From Anseranas semipalmata (lineage: Eukaryota; Chordata; Aves; Anseriformes; Anseranatidae): 64,000 bases of DNA. This document shows positions 11,960 through 24,806 of the stretch, in pieces (the stretch's first letter is position 1; the number at the start of each line of letters is the position of its first letter). The notes beneath the pieces were generated by a model, which saw only the letters and a list, made by a program, of their open reading frames with translations, searched no databases and was not told the origin of the DNA. The DNA is taken from contig VXAA01000173.1 of assembly GCA_013399115.1 (NCBI GenBank), positions 741,905 to 805,904 of the forward strand, given 5' to 3'. The translations under genes were made by a program, and so were the position numbers.

Positions 11960-13794
11960 GTTTTTGGGTCACGCACCTATTCATAATGTGGGTTTGCAGC
12001 ATTGCAGCTGTGGCGGGCACGCATGTTTTCCCTTAGATCAAAGACCATTACGAGCAGTCCAGAAGGAGTAAGAAGGGTGTGAAGTCCAATGGGTTTTCCA
12101 GATATTTTCAGTAAGTGCCCTGCACTGCGTGGTGAAGGAGTCCAGCAGAGTACGTGCATGCGCCTTTGGAGCTGCTCCATTGATTCATATGCAGAGCGCA
12201 CGCATGCAGCTAAAATTTCAGCTGGGCCTAAATACCAGATGGTTTCTTACATAAGCCAAACTTTTATGGGTTTTAAAATATAGCAGCCACTCCACGGTCA
12301 GGTCTGATTGTCTATTTCTTCCATTGATTTCTTACCCTCTCTTTCATGCTTCTGCAGCTTTAGGATTGGTCGTTTCAAAACTAGCAGCTGCAGACTTACA
12401 AAAAAAATGAATTAATTAATTAAAATAACCCTAAACCACAGAAACCCTACTTTGCGAGCAGCACTTTTCTCACCAAGCACCGCTCTGTGCCAGCCTGAAG
12501 AAGGAGGAGGGGCAGGAGGATAGCTGGCAAGGCCTGCAGCGTGTTTGGAAATGCCTGATGTGGAAGGTGTGTGTATACCAGCAGAGAGACGAAACACGTG
12601 TGTGGCTGAGGTCCGTGCAGCAAGGCCCGAAGGAGCAGAAGGAGACCAGGCTGGGAAAAGAAATCCCTCGCAGTCCCAACAGGCCGTTGTCCCAAATGCT
12701 GCCCAGGGCTTTCTTTACGCAGGTCTTGCCCAGCCATGGCATGAGAGACACCAGCAATTTTCGGGTCCTGAGGGCTCAGTGTTGTTGAGATGAACCTCCA
12801 CAGTAGGAAGGTACATGCTCTTGTCTAGCCTCTTCTGCTGCACACAACCACCCTCACAAACATTTCCATCTCTGCTTCAAGGCGCGTCTTTCCGAGCCCT
12901 CCTCCACCTTGCACGTGCATGCGCTCACAAACACGCGATGCTCACAGACGCTCTCTTCTCTACCTGTGGAACCTCACGTCTGTAGTCCCAAGCAGAAGTG
13001 CATGTGGGTGATTGTTTTTAACGCAGATTAGCAGGCCTGCCATAGTTCTAATTCAGGTAGCAAGCCAAAAGGCTTCTAGGAATTTAACTGTGTGGAATGA
13101 ACTGTGCCTAGGTGTTAGGTTGTATCTGCAAATGAGTTTTGTTCATGAAGCAGCATTTGATACAGACGGTGTCAGCACGTGGAGTGTTTATTGATACAAG
13201 GCTCAATGAATGCATAAGGTATTAAGTAAACAAAGTGCTTTTCGGTAACATCAGCTGCAGTGGATAAAAGGATTATAGGTCTTCTCTCGCTCAGTTTAGG
13301 TTGCAAGTTAAACTGGTGGAGCTAAGCAAACAGCTGAAAGGTAGATCAGGCAATGCTAGTTTTATACTTGTATTTGTATCTGCATCTTTTACACCCTTAC
13401 TATTCCATTGACTCCATCAGAACTGACCTGGATTCAAAGTAGGGTCAGTGGGGCAAGCAGGTCTAGGTGACCACCACTGTTGATTTCCATAGCACTGCCC
13501 ACATAAAATGCTTCAAAAGTCATTTTGCAGGACAAGTCCTTGATTCTAATCTTTCATCTGAATCCCTCTGTTACTAAACCCAGCACTGCAGCAGTATGGA
13601 TTCATGCAGCTACATACCTGCTTATGTACAGGTTACCTCATCCGGAGCTGATAGGGCATCGACGGGGGCAGGACAGCTAGCTCCCACACCCCGAGGGAAT
13701 CTACAAAGGACCTCTGAAAGACAGTTTTGCTGTAAGAGTGATGACTGTGTTAGTAAAAAAAAAAAGCCCTTTGTGCTTACAGCATGAGATTACG

Positions 13795-13985
13795 CTCCAG
13801 GACACTTGACTTCCATTCCTGGCTCTGCCAGGGACTTTCTGTACAACCACAGGAAACAGCTGAACTCTCACGCAGGACTGAGTGCTCCCTATTGCTGTCT
13901 TTCCTACCTAGACCTGCTCTTTGGGGCAGGAGCCATCCTGTGCAGTGTATTTGCCCAGCGCTAGCACAGTGGCAACTTGAGGTTT
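13795..13985 (-). repeat. Ancient amniote repeat (L3/MIR-like), antisense
   Basis: The + strand order is CTTGACTTCCATTCCTGGCTC, TGCCAGGGACTTTCTGTACA, then CTCTTTGGGGCAGGAGCCAT, and finally CAGCGCTAGCACAGTGG. Read in reverse this is the familiar layout: a core with GCGCTGTAC, then the ACTGTCCCTGCCCC-like segment, then the end encoding GGCAGAGCC and AACCCAGG. It is a clear but old copy. Confidence 0.65.
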
Positions 13986-14192
13986 ACTCATTCTGAGTCA
14001 GGCTGTGGAGTATTTCAGCAGGAATTGTGTCCAAGACGTGCATTTGGTTATTTGCTCTTTGTTATGACTAACTTGATGGGTTATGTAAATAAGAGTATTT
14101 CTAAAGAGAAACATGTTCAGCAACCTGAATGATCTGTAACAAAGTTTTCTTAGCATCTCAGATCATAATCAGTCATCTATTATTTAGTAAAA

Positions 14193-14245
14193 AGATAAAG
14201 AGGAAAGATCTCTCATCTGGTATCTGCTCTGCTCAGCAGATAACA
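14193..14245. promoter_or_regulatory. FLI1: Candidate enhancer core: GATA, ETS and E-box cluster
   Basis: Within about 50 bp there is GATAA at 14194-14198, a GGAA core in AGAGGAAAG at 14202-14205, a CATCTG E-box at 14214-14219, an inverted GATA (TATC) at 14221-14224 and GATAA at 14239-14243. This combination resembles haematopoietic enhancers bound by GATA2, SCL/TAL1 and FLI1/ERG. Mouse Fli1 has such an element about 12 kb downstream of its promoter. If the window starts near exon 1, the position here is similar. Homology to that enhancer is inferred and untested. Confidence 0.35.
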
Positions 14246-14284
14246 ATCACGCTCACATGTCCCCTCTTTCGAAAAAGCTAGACT

Positions 14285-14440
14285 TCTTGCTGTTCAGTAA
14301 TTAGAGCAGAAGCCTGCATGTGGAGTCTCCTGGGATGTATTCCTCTTTCTTACCCAGAGACCCTGAGCAAATCGTCAGAGCTTTCTGTTCCTTAATTTTC
14401 CTAACTGTAAACTAATAATAGCTAATGCTCTTCGGAGGTA
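14285..14440 (-). repeat. Degraded ancient amniote repeat (L3/MIR-like), antisense
   Basis: The + strand contains GACCCTGAGCAAATCGTCAG, TTCTGTTCCTTAATTTTCC and then TAACTGTAAACTAATAATAG. This matches the reverse form of a MIR/L3-type tail, in which CCTCAGTTTCC is followed by ATCTGTAAAATGGGGATAA. It is strongly diverged. Confidence 0.45.
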
Positions 14441-14639
14441 TGGCTGAAAACCGACAAATGGTCACAAAGAGTTTTGTAAGCCTTGGACAAAGAATGCTAA
14501 AGGTGCCTGGAATGTCAACAGAAAATCCTCTCTGAAATACAGCTCAAAGCATCTGGATGCACGAGATGGGCTGTTTGCAACTAGGAAAGGAAAGACACTA
14601 TTTATAGGACCTAAAATGTTCTAGTCACTTATGAAACAG

Positions 14640-14654
14640 AAAAAAAAAAAAAAA
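14640..14654 (+). repeat. Poly-A run (15 bases)
   Basis: There is an uninterrupted A run without a recognised retrotransposon body. Confidence 0.9.
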
Positions 14655-17399
14655 CAGTCTCTGCCCTGAGAACCCATATAACTTACATTGCATTAACAGC
14701 AGTCTCATGCGGCACTGCAGTGAGCTGGTACAGTCGCATGCCCTCAGCACGAGCAGGAGGGGTGGCAGCTGCACCCCACCTCTGTGTTTCTAGAAGCCTG
14801 CAGGAGAGCAGGAGCCATCGTGCGTTCAGTACTGCACACGCCCAGGGACACTTTTTCTCGTTCCAGCCCTGATAACCAAAGATGAAAAGGTCATGTTAGC
14901 TGTGGGTTGCTTTTCCTGAGCAGAAAGGTGTGTAACGGGTGCATGTCAAGCACGAAAAATCCCTGCTCTGATGATCAGATTAAAAGAACCTGGTGAGCAG
15001 TGAGCAGCAGCAGGGCAGAAGCGTACCGAGGGGGCTCTCACACACTCGCCCTGCCCTTGCTGCTTGATAACCAATTCGCTCCCCCAGCGCTGTTATTGTT
15101 TGATTTCGGCCTGCTGAGACAGGTGCAAATCTGCTTCCAGATCACACTTGGATACGTGGCAGGCAAATTTTCATTAGAGGCTGCGACAACAAGAAACAGC
15201 TCTTGTCTCTCAATGCTCTATAGAACTGGGAACCTCTTCTGCGTGCACCTGACAGTGGCCGCGAGCAGGGGCACAACGTTGCTAAGGCCGAGTGCTTTCC
15301 AGTTGGCGGGGGGAAAGCGGGAGGTTTGCACCGGTTTGTCTTGTTAGACAGTCATTTAGCAAGTGCCATTCGTTGCAAGCTGATTCTTAAAAAACAAAGG
15401 GGAGAGAAAATGCAGTTAAAATGAGTTTTGTCTCTTGAGCAGGCTCAGAGCCTTCCCCCGTTTCACGGAACTCCAGAATGCGGTTGGGTGTGGGGGTGTT
15501 GCAGTAGTGGAAACCCTGATGGCAGATGCTAACATTTTACTTAAAGAGGCTGGTTCTTTGCTCATCCTAATAAAAAGATGCACAAGGTAAATAAAGGGAT
15601 GCACAACATAGGCCAGACAGGCAACCTGAGGCATAGGAGCTCTCCTGATAGGATCATTCGCAAGTTCTTCTGGGCATAAGCATCAGCCTGTTTTAGACAA
15701 GTGTCCCTTAACTCACTTGGTCCAGGGCATGCAGAAGCTCACTTAGGGCAGGAGCTGCAAAACATACCGTGAAGTCCAGGTTTTCTGTCCCTCGTCATAC
15801 CTTAGGGGAGTGAGGCAGGGTGGGAGTTAATCGGGGTGGAAGGAACTTGTAGAAACACTGGGAAATTCAGGTATATAGCTGAAAATAAACAGCTGGAGCT
15901 TCAAGTGCTTTAAACCCATCTTAGTGAAGATAATGAAGAAAGCCTGTTTTTTGGCTCCTATATTTTTAGATGGACAATTATATTGCGGATTAGATGAACA
16001 ATGGAGAGCAGAGCTCCAAGGTAAACTAAACACATGGAAAGAGGCATATGACTTGAGTAACGCAGAGAAACAAGTGAGATACCCCTGCAGAAAGTGAGAG
16101 GGGGAAGCTTTCGCACCCACCCGAGTGCTAAAAGGTCAGCCCCGGTATTAGGCTTAAATGCATTTCCTCTTGGGCAGAGCAGACCTGAGAAATCTGAGGT
16201 GCAATTCAGCTGAGGAGAGATCAGGCAGGTGAGAACAGCAAACAAGGCCAGCGCAGCTGAGAGCTGCCTCTGCATTAATACTCTCATGTCACCAAGCTGG
16301 GCTCACAGTAAACACTCGGTGTGATACAAGTGCACGTGGCAGAAGACAATTTAGTTCTGGATACCACATGGCCAGAGAGGCTTTGAGAAGTAATGGTGAA
16401 CAAAAGAGAAGCGAGACACAGGACAGTGTGGGGCTAATTGACTTCTGTAGGACGACTGAAAGAGAAATGCTGGATGACATGGCAATGCTTTTGCCAGCTC
16501 TTGTGGTATTTGGTTTTCATCTGGAAAGCCTGAATGACATTCTAATTACATAAGAATCTCGGCTGTTATTTAATAGAAGTGGGTTTCTTAGGACTGCAGG
16601 AAAGAACTAGAAATTAGGTCCTGCAAAGGTTAAAAACCCAGTTATAAATACAATTAGACTTTTAATGAAGATTACGTTCAGTTAAAAGACCCTTGGTACA
16701 CATCTGCCTGGGTGCTCCCAGCTGGCTCTGAACCAGAGGAGCGTGAAGCATGCAGAGACACTCGTGCTGGGTTGATTCAAAAGCAGGAAAATTGCACCAA
16801 GAGGGACTGTGCTGCTTGCAGACCTGAGCTGGTAACTTGGGATGGCACGACTGTGAAGCATGTGGCTGTAAACCAAAGCCCCTCATTGCTTGCTGTGTAC
16901 AGGCTCCTAATGATCATCATCTTCAAAAGGAAAGAAGACAAAAATGTAGGGCATGTGGGCTTCAGGGGCCCAATTTTAGGCTGTGAGTAATGAAACGGCA
17001 AGGAAGAGGACAGGTAGCCTCTGTAGATGTTGACAGGGTCTAAATGCCAAGGATGTGTAAGAAGGATTTTAAGGGCTACAAGAAGATCCAAGCTGGGTTA
17101 TACCTTAAAGCAAGACTGTCCAAATTAGAAACGGTTTGTGGCTGGCTTGTACTCTATCAGTTTGCTTGCTGGAAAAACAAAGCTTAATAAGGTGCACTGT
17201 GCAGGCTTGTGCTGTGGGCAGCCGTGCCTCAAGCTGAAGATACGAGCCAGTGAGGGGTTTGGAAGTAATTGACAGGTAGGTGATGCAGAGGAAGTGGTGC
17301 GTCTGCTTCTCATTCGAAAATTAAACCTGACAAAACCCCAGGAAAGGCCGTGTTGGGAGATGAAGTCAGATAAGTTGTTTTGCCCCCCAGCCCCATTTC

Positions 17400-18080
17400 A
17401 TTTCTATTATTCCTTCTATCACACAAACGATAAAAGGAGGTAGGGGCTGAGCTGTGTTTATTAATTCATGCTTCAGAATGACAATAGGACACCTGGACTA
17501 GCACCTGTCAGAATATGATGCAAATTAGCCCAGCAAATCTAGTTTTCATCAGCGCTACCATAATGAAGCGCTAATAGAACTGATAATGATTTGAATAGTA
17601 TTCACAGGAACAAGCTTTGCTCGGATATCGGCTCAATTGCATTAATTAATGCGGGACATACAGAAATGCAGCACTGCTCCCATTCATGGGGACTTCCTGG
17701 TGCTTTTCTGTTGCTGCTTGTTTTTTAAACAGACAAAAACAGGACTTATTATATTTGCAAACAATGGAATCGTGGAGATGCTCTGATTTACTCCAGAGAT
17801 AGAGAGGGGACCACGGCTGAAAGCTTAAATTAAAGCAGAATTTCCTTCTGTTTTCTCAAAGGAAAGGTTAACATTTGCTAATAACTGTCACTGGCTGTAA
17901 ATGGCCTAAGTGTCACATGATGGATTTTTCTGATTGCATTTAATCGAGGTTTTTAGAAATCATGGGGTGTAAACAAAGAAATGAGCAACTGTTGAACGGC
18001 TCTGAATAAACCTCAGAAGATTTGACTAAGATAAGAAAAACTGCTCTGACAATGAAGTAATAACAGGTTCTTTGCTTCCT
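17400..18080. other. AT-rich intronic block that looks conserved in style
   Basis: This unique, AT-rich stretch contains homeobox-like TAATTA/ATTAATTAAT motifs near 17641, GTAAACAAAG (forkhead-like) near 17970 and AAGATAAG (GATA) near 18030. It has no repeats and no long open frame. Such composition is typical of conserved non-coding elements, but conservation cannot be measured from one sequence, so this is a suggestion only. Confidence 0.2.
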
Positions 18081-21000
18081 GAGTTACGCTATTTTTTATC
18101 ATTATTATTTTATTTTTTCTTATTCTATATCTCTCACTGAGATAAACTGGTCTGCATAGATGGATATATGCTTGCATAGGTTTCGTGAGTGGGTGGAAGG
18201 CTTTTTACCCTACAGAGATACTAAGTTGTTATATTATCTATTTCATCTCCCATGTTTTTTTTCTATTGAAATTCAGGCCAAATTTAGAAGATGAGAATGA
18301 ATTAGAAAAAGTCTCTTTACAATGTTCAAATCAGCAAAAATATGGCAAGGCTGAGGCTAGGTATATGTAGATGGTCTTTGCGTGAAATTTAGTACTGTTT
18401 GTTGAATGCTTCCCCAGGAGAAAGGGATAAATGGGAAGGTATTTCATTACCCCACCTGAAAATAAGCGACATGGAAATGATTCTCCAAGCAAAGAGAATC
18501 CCAGGAGCAAACCGGTCTGTCCTGAAGAAAGAGCCCTGGGTTCTGATTCTGCTTTTGGTGCCATCGGTTTCTTTGTTAATGGGCTCCAAAATGCACAGAG
18601 GAATTTTTCACTGGGCGTAGCGTGGACTGCATTTTTCCGAACTTCAATACCACTGCCGCGTGAGTTGTTTTTTTCATGACATCTCACTGTGGATTTGTAA
18701 ATCTGAGGAAGCAAACAGGTTTAGGCCAAACACGCTGGTTACCAGGGTTCCCGTTTGCGCTGCAGGGGGGCAGCCCATGGAGTCAGCTGCGGAGCAGTCC
18801 CAGCGTGCAGCAACCCTTTCAAAAGCAAGGAAAGGTAGGGGGGGACCGTGCAAGTTTAGCAGAGAGCATATTGGGTGAAGTGCATGCAAATCTCCAGCTG
18901 ACACAAGCTGTATCCTCTCCCACGAAAAACTTCATAATAATCTGTGCAGAACATCACTTCAGGATAAACACAATAATGCTATAAATACCCCAGGCCATTT
19001 CCTGTTGTTCTTACTGCAGCTTGCACAGGGTTTGCGTCTGGGTGAGGGTGTGACTATAATCCACATAGTAACACATACATTAACCTTCTTCTCTGCCTCT
19101 CCTGCCGATTGTCTTACGGGCTTGAATAAAAATGTGCTTTTCTTTCTAAACAAATGCATTATTTGTCGGTTAACCTGTGGCTTGTTCCACTGAGAGTAAC
19201 ATTCATCACTAACAAATTGAGCAACATGCTTTTCTTTACGTAAAGAATTTAGGGCAGCAAAATGATAAACTCTTGTGCTAGTGAATGGATGAGCTGACTG
19301 GAACATAATGAGTTATGGTAATATACATTTCTCATCCTAAGTTATTTCAGTTCATGACTATTCTTAATTTTAACTGTCATACTTAAAGGAAATTAAACAC
19401 ACCTTAAGACATGAGTTGAGATGAGCAGAAATGCAAACTGTTTCCTGAGTGTTTTATGCTTGATACTTACTGAAGTTTATATTTTAAGTGGATTAGTTAT
19501 TTTAGTGAAAACCAGAAGTAAAATTTACGCTTACATCTGCTTGTTAATTACTCAAGTACAATGAGAGGAAAGTAAAGGAGGGAGGAGTAAAGGAAAGAGG
19601 GAGGGCCCTGAATGTATGTGACTCTAATGTATGAGTTAAGTCTTTAGAGGACTAGACCAAAAGTTCCTGTAAGTAAATCAGTTTCAACTCAGCAATTTCA
19701 TTTAAACGGGTGATTCTTTGAAATAGTGTTGGCAATGGGCTTTTTACTACACGGAACAAACTAAAAGCCGGGATTAGGAATACTTGCTGAATGGCTTAGA
19801 TTTTCCATCTAAATTAAGCCAAAAGCTTAAGTCCAGATCTAAAAACTGACTTGGGCACCTCCAAAGGAGACACTGTACTGCTAAGTCTCAAAAATGGTGC
19901 TCCTAAAGTGAAATACAAACCCAGACTTACATTACCCAGACTTACAAAGCTTGCAGAGAGAATCAGGGCATATCTGGAGGGGACAGAGGCAGCCATTCTA
20001 ACAAATACTTGCGCTGGTAAGTACATCTCAAGTACACAAGCTCGCTCGATAAAATGTACTTCACCATCGTGGAAGCATGCGAAGGGAAAGGAGATGTGGG
20101 TTAGAGCCTAGGCAGCACAGAAGGTCCAGAACCGAAGTCCCCTGCTTCTTGGATGAGCATCATTAGACTTCTCCACGGAGAACACAAATAGCTGCTGCCC
20201 TGCCCAGTACTTCTGAGGGGGAAAGAGCTGCTTGCTGTGCCTTTAACCCGATCCTCTGGCACGCTCAGAGCATGCCGGGGTCCAAGGCCCTTCAAGCACC
20301 GCTCTGCCCTGTTGCTGGATTGCAAAGAGTTCGGGGCAGAGGTGGGAGTACAGCTTCCCAGCCCGGGGGAGCTCTAAATTCCCGCAAAGGGCAGAGCTGC
20401 AGCCACTTAGGGATTTTTCAAAAAGTCTGTCATCTCCGTAGTTATTTAAACATTTCCTGGCCATAATTATTTTGGATTGCAGTTTTACACCTAGGTTATT
20501 TTTTTTCTATTCCTTGGATCTGACTTACAAGCGTGTGGTCTGTTTTAATCAGGTAGTCAACCCCATTTTCATTCAACAAAGCAGTTAAATTATTCCTTCA
20601 GCTTATATGATAGGATGGCTAAAGAAGAGAATTTTGCCAAGATAGTGTGAGATGGACAAACTGAAGAGAAAATGCCCCGTTTCTGAAATGAACCAGGCTC
20701 CAACAGCTAATGCAGTCATTGCTGTCCACGGGAAAAGAAAAAAAAGCTTAGAAGAAGCGTATGTTTTGAAAAAAAGATCATTGTAAAACAATTTGCTTGT
20801 GAATTTGAACACATGAAGTAGAGTGGGTGTGTGCAATGGATACATTTCATGTGAAAACCGAGGAAGGAAATGGGAATAGCAGGCAAATACTGGGGGAAGG
20901 CCTGATGAATGAAACAGATAGAGAACGCTCTGTTTCTGCTCCTGCATATTGAGATTTTACCTCCACGCAATTTTTGTATTAACTGAGTTAAGGCAGAGAG

Positions 21001-21500
21001 TGGCATTTTCAAAAGCTTTAGATGAAGGTGAGAAATATTTTGCTTGCCTAATTCATATTTATGCCTTTGAAGAAACCCCCTTCCTTACATGTCACAGTGT
21101 GGCTCAGCATCTAAGGGGATGTCATGAGAATCCAATTAATTGGGTGCTCAGCCTGGTTTTGCTACCATTGTGCCATTTGACCTTCCGTGAATGATCGTCT
21201 TTGCGCCCTTGTTTGATTGCATGTTGAAGTTTTTCACAGACAAGAAAAATGGTGTGAAATCAACCCCTAAACATGACCTTTGCGAGGTATATGAGATAAA
21301 GCAATGCAATATTTTGACATGTTTAACAATATCCACCTAACATTTTTATTTCATGATACTGAAGAATATTCTTCCCTGGTGATTAATCCTGGTGTCCTCT
21401 GGCATTCCTAAACGTGGTACGTCTGTGATATGAAGAAGTGGCCGGGGAGAGCAGAGCATATATAATTATATCACTGTAAGATATGGAAAATGTATCTTGC

Positions 21501-21532
21501 CATGATCTCCAGGGGTCCTTTCCAACCTAGAT
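21501..21532 (+). repeat. CR1 3'-end scrap
   Basis: The segment ATGATCTCCAGGGGTCCTTT followed by CCAACCTAGAT matches the last part of avian CR1 elements, which read ATGATCTCCAGAGGTCCCTT and then CCAACC. The ATTCTATG end repeats are not visible. It is an old fragment, and the call rests on about 30 bases. Confidence 0.4.
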
Positions 21533-24194
21533 ACCCGCCGAGGGGAGCTATAGGACACGCTCCAGACTTGTAGGAAAATGGGACAGACCTTTGGGCACCA
21601 GTGCTGGGGAAAGCACAACCAGTGAGGGAGATGAAAACGTTGTCATTTCATTTTCTTCAGCTGCTTCCCCCACAGTTCATGATTTTCCTAAAGTCAGAGA
21701 CGTTCTCAGCTGACCCGTAGCCCTTGGAAGCTGAGCTCTCCTGTGAAAGCGGAACAGAGAGCGCTCCACCATCTCTGCTTCCCCACACCTTTAGCCGTGT
21801 CATTAGCACATTATTGTCGATCCCTCGTAAGCTGTACGGATAGGTGCATGCCACGCTTCCAATCGTGCTGTCTTTTGTGGTTTATGAAGCGGCACCTGGG
21901 AAGCAAAAGCTTTTCTGTCAGCTTTCTGTGCAGCCAAGGAGTGGGTGCCCATGTCTTCAGGCAGTGAGTGTTGCAAAGCTGGCCTCTGCCTTTTCCGTCC
22001 GTGTGACCTGCTCATTCCCAGCCAAAAGGAATGAGTTTGGGGGCTGACTTGGATGTGTACAGCTCCAAGGCTCAAGAGAGGCCCAAATATCTCTCAAAAT
22101 CTCTTGAAGCGTGACAGTAACACCACCACCTCCACTTCGTGGCTTTCTTCTGAGAACTGCAGTTGCTGTGCGAGTGCGTGGCACACTAATACGAGCTCCT
22201 TCTTCCTGTGTTCTCTGGATTGTTCATACGTAGCTCTCACGCAGTGTTTTGCATCCATTAATTTTGAAGAGCTTTACCCGAAAGGTCACTTTCACTGTTA
22301 CCCCTATTTTGTAGCAGCTCTGTAAGGTGTTATGTCACCAAGCCACCCCACACAGCCCCGGTCCCCTCAAAGCTCTATCGTCTCAATAACAACAGCAACA
22401 GACCCTTGCGTGCTGTTGACTGACTGTTGTTCTGTGTGTAAGGAGCTGATTTTTCTTACTGTTCAGCCTATAAATATCATGTGAAGCAGCGTTTCAAATG
22501 TCTTGGTTGTCCCCACTGCCAGAAATTGGCTTAACCATCCTCCTAAATCAGCAGGAACAGAGCAGCTAACTACATGGCACCGCTGAATTGCTGCCTATTG
22601 ACCACCAAAAATACTTACTTTTAGGAGGATGTGATGAGGAAGGTGGCTGCTAGACCTGCCATGAGGAAGACATGCTTCTTCCCTTGGATGTGCATGTGGT
22701 ACTTTCCGAATCAGTAAGAACCTGCCCTTACAGGGAGCACCGTTGTGCTGGGACTCCCCCGAGAAGCTGAGGACTGGGAGGAGAATGAGACCCCCAGAGG
22801 AGGCAGCCCAGCCTGTGACAGGTATCCCAGAAGGGGCCCGTGGTTTTTATCTGGTCCTTATGTCTGTCTCTTGGGCACCTCCACTTCCCTCTAAGGCAGG
22901 AATCTGGCATGGTCTTAGTTGTCATGATATCAAAATGCCAAATCTTAACGCTATTGAGGTACCTGCACAGGCAAATGAAATCAGCCAGAGCTAAGATCAA
23001 CACAGATATTCTTAAAATACTTCTAAGCATCTAATTGCTTCTTTAGGTGTCTGCATAAAGTCTCTGAAATCAAATATTAAAGTCTATATGCTATAACTGC
23101 TTAGATATTGAAATTTTGCCAGGAGAGATAGTGCATACTTTGTGCGTTTGTGTGGGAGTCATTCATGCATTCACATTTAAGTGCACGAATATGCAAACAT
23201 CTACGTGGAAGGTTCAATCATACATCACCCCAAAGACAAAGGCAAAACTTCCACTGGCTTTGCTGACACAGTAGCAAGCCTAAAAAGACTTAATTTGGCT
23301 CTTTCTCCAAAAACTGTACAGAATTCTCTCTGTGTTTGTATTAGGGAGGTATATAAGAAGGTTCTTGCTAGATACGGTCTGATCTTTTTCAACTTAATGT
23401 CTTTTCATCAGAAAGATGCAAATTTATCAAAGCCCTACCTATTCACTGGAAAGGTTGATTTTTGACAGTTTCCTCATTTTGAAAAAAGAAAAGAATTTCA
23501 ACTGTCGAAAGTCTGCTTGATGCTTTCTCAAGTTTTCCAAGTTTTGTTTTGAAACTACTCTTCATTTAGAAACATAAGCCAACTGCAATATTTGAGAAAA
23601 CCAAAAAGGTTCAAACTGCAATGAGACAGAATATCTGAAATAAAATATTTCAGTTAACTTAAGGTGGACTTCTCTGGATAATCATTTCAACTTTTTGTCC
23701 ATAATCAGGACTGGAACATTTCTGACAACCTCCCCAAGTTTCTCAGGATATGAACAGTATCTTACCACATCCTAGGTCCGTCTCTCTCTTACCTTGTGGC
23801 CTCAACAACCACTTTTGCCCCTCATTTTGCACAGAGAACTTTTGCTTTGGTTGAATAAATAAATTGCCCCAAGTGGTTTATCTGAGAGGTGTAGCCTTAG
23901 GGTGTATCTGTGGATTGACTGCAACTGCTCCAGCATTTGCATGAATTTGTTTGGAATTTGCTTTTAATCTCTGATTTTTATTTTTATTTTTGTCAGATAA
24001 GGAACTTAGATCTGATTTTGTCCAAGGCACTGAGAACTTGCTACTTCCCTTAGCTACAGAGAGCTTCATGAGGATTTATTATTGTGAAAAACAATAAGGC
24101 CAGTCTTTTCTTGGTTGTTCTGTGGTTCACACTGAAACTGTGAAACTGCTTGCAGCCTGAACGCTGGACATATGCTTCTCTCTATTTTTATTTT

Positions 24195-24345
24195 CGTATC
24201 TCATAGAGGAGAACTTACCTTCACAAAATCCTGGTGAGGTGGCGAAAATATGATCCCTATGTTACAGGTTAGCACCAAAGACCCAGAAATCCCAAGGACA
24301 AGCAGGAAGTATGCTGCCTAGATGGTAAACGAGCCCACATCTCCC
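24195..24345 (+). repeat. Degraded ancient amniote repeat (MIR/L2/L3-like), sense
   Basis: The order is TTCACAAAATCCTGGTGAGG, GATCCCTATGTTACAGGTTA, then GACCCAGAAATCCCAAGGACA. It follows the core of MIR/L2/L3-type tails, in which CTCACAACAACCCTGTGAGG precedes CCCCATTTTACAGATG and CTTGCCCAAGGTCACAC. Similarity is by eye. Confidence 0.45.
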
Positions 24346-24791
24346 AGAGATCGCTCTAGTACTGAAACCACGGACCATCTTTTCTGGGCTTCCTGTACAC
24401 TTCCTGCTCACTTGAAAGCTGAGGAAATATGGCATGTTGAGGTGTGAACATTATTAGTGCATTTGTTTGTGTTGTGAAAGCACTAAGACAACAGAGATAC
24501 AGACCATGACCAAATGTGGACCAGCATGCCAACGTGCTGGGCTCGGAAGAGAAAAAAAAAAGCCATTCCCCCAAGGCATTTGCAAACAAAGCATTAAACA
24601 AGCGGTAATATATTCCTTGCACTGCCCTCTACATCTGGATATACACGCAGGTATTACCTGAAACTCTTAGTCAGGGCAAAACATAATGCTGGTATTGGTT
24701 TGGGACTGTGCCAAGGTGTGCCTCAATTTGTTTTCTTTTTTAAGCCCTCAATTTCACTAACAAATCAGAAATGGGTCTTTGAAGTTTTGTG

Positions 24792-24806
24792 TTTTTTTTT
24801 TTTTTT
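24792..24806 (+). repeat. Poly-T run (15 bases)
   Basis: There is an uninterrupted run of T, a simple repeat. Confidence 0.9.
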
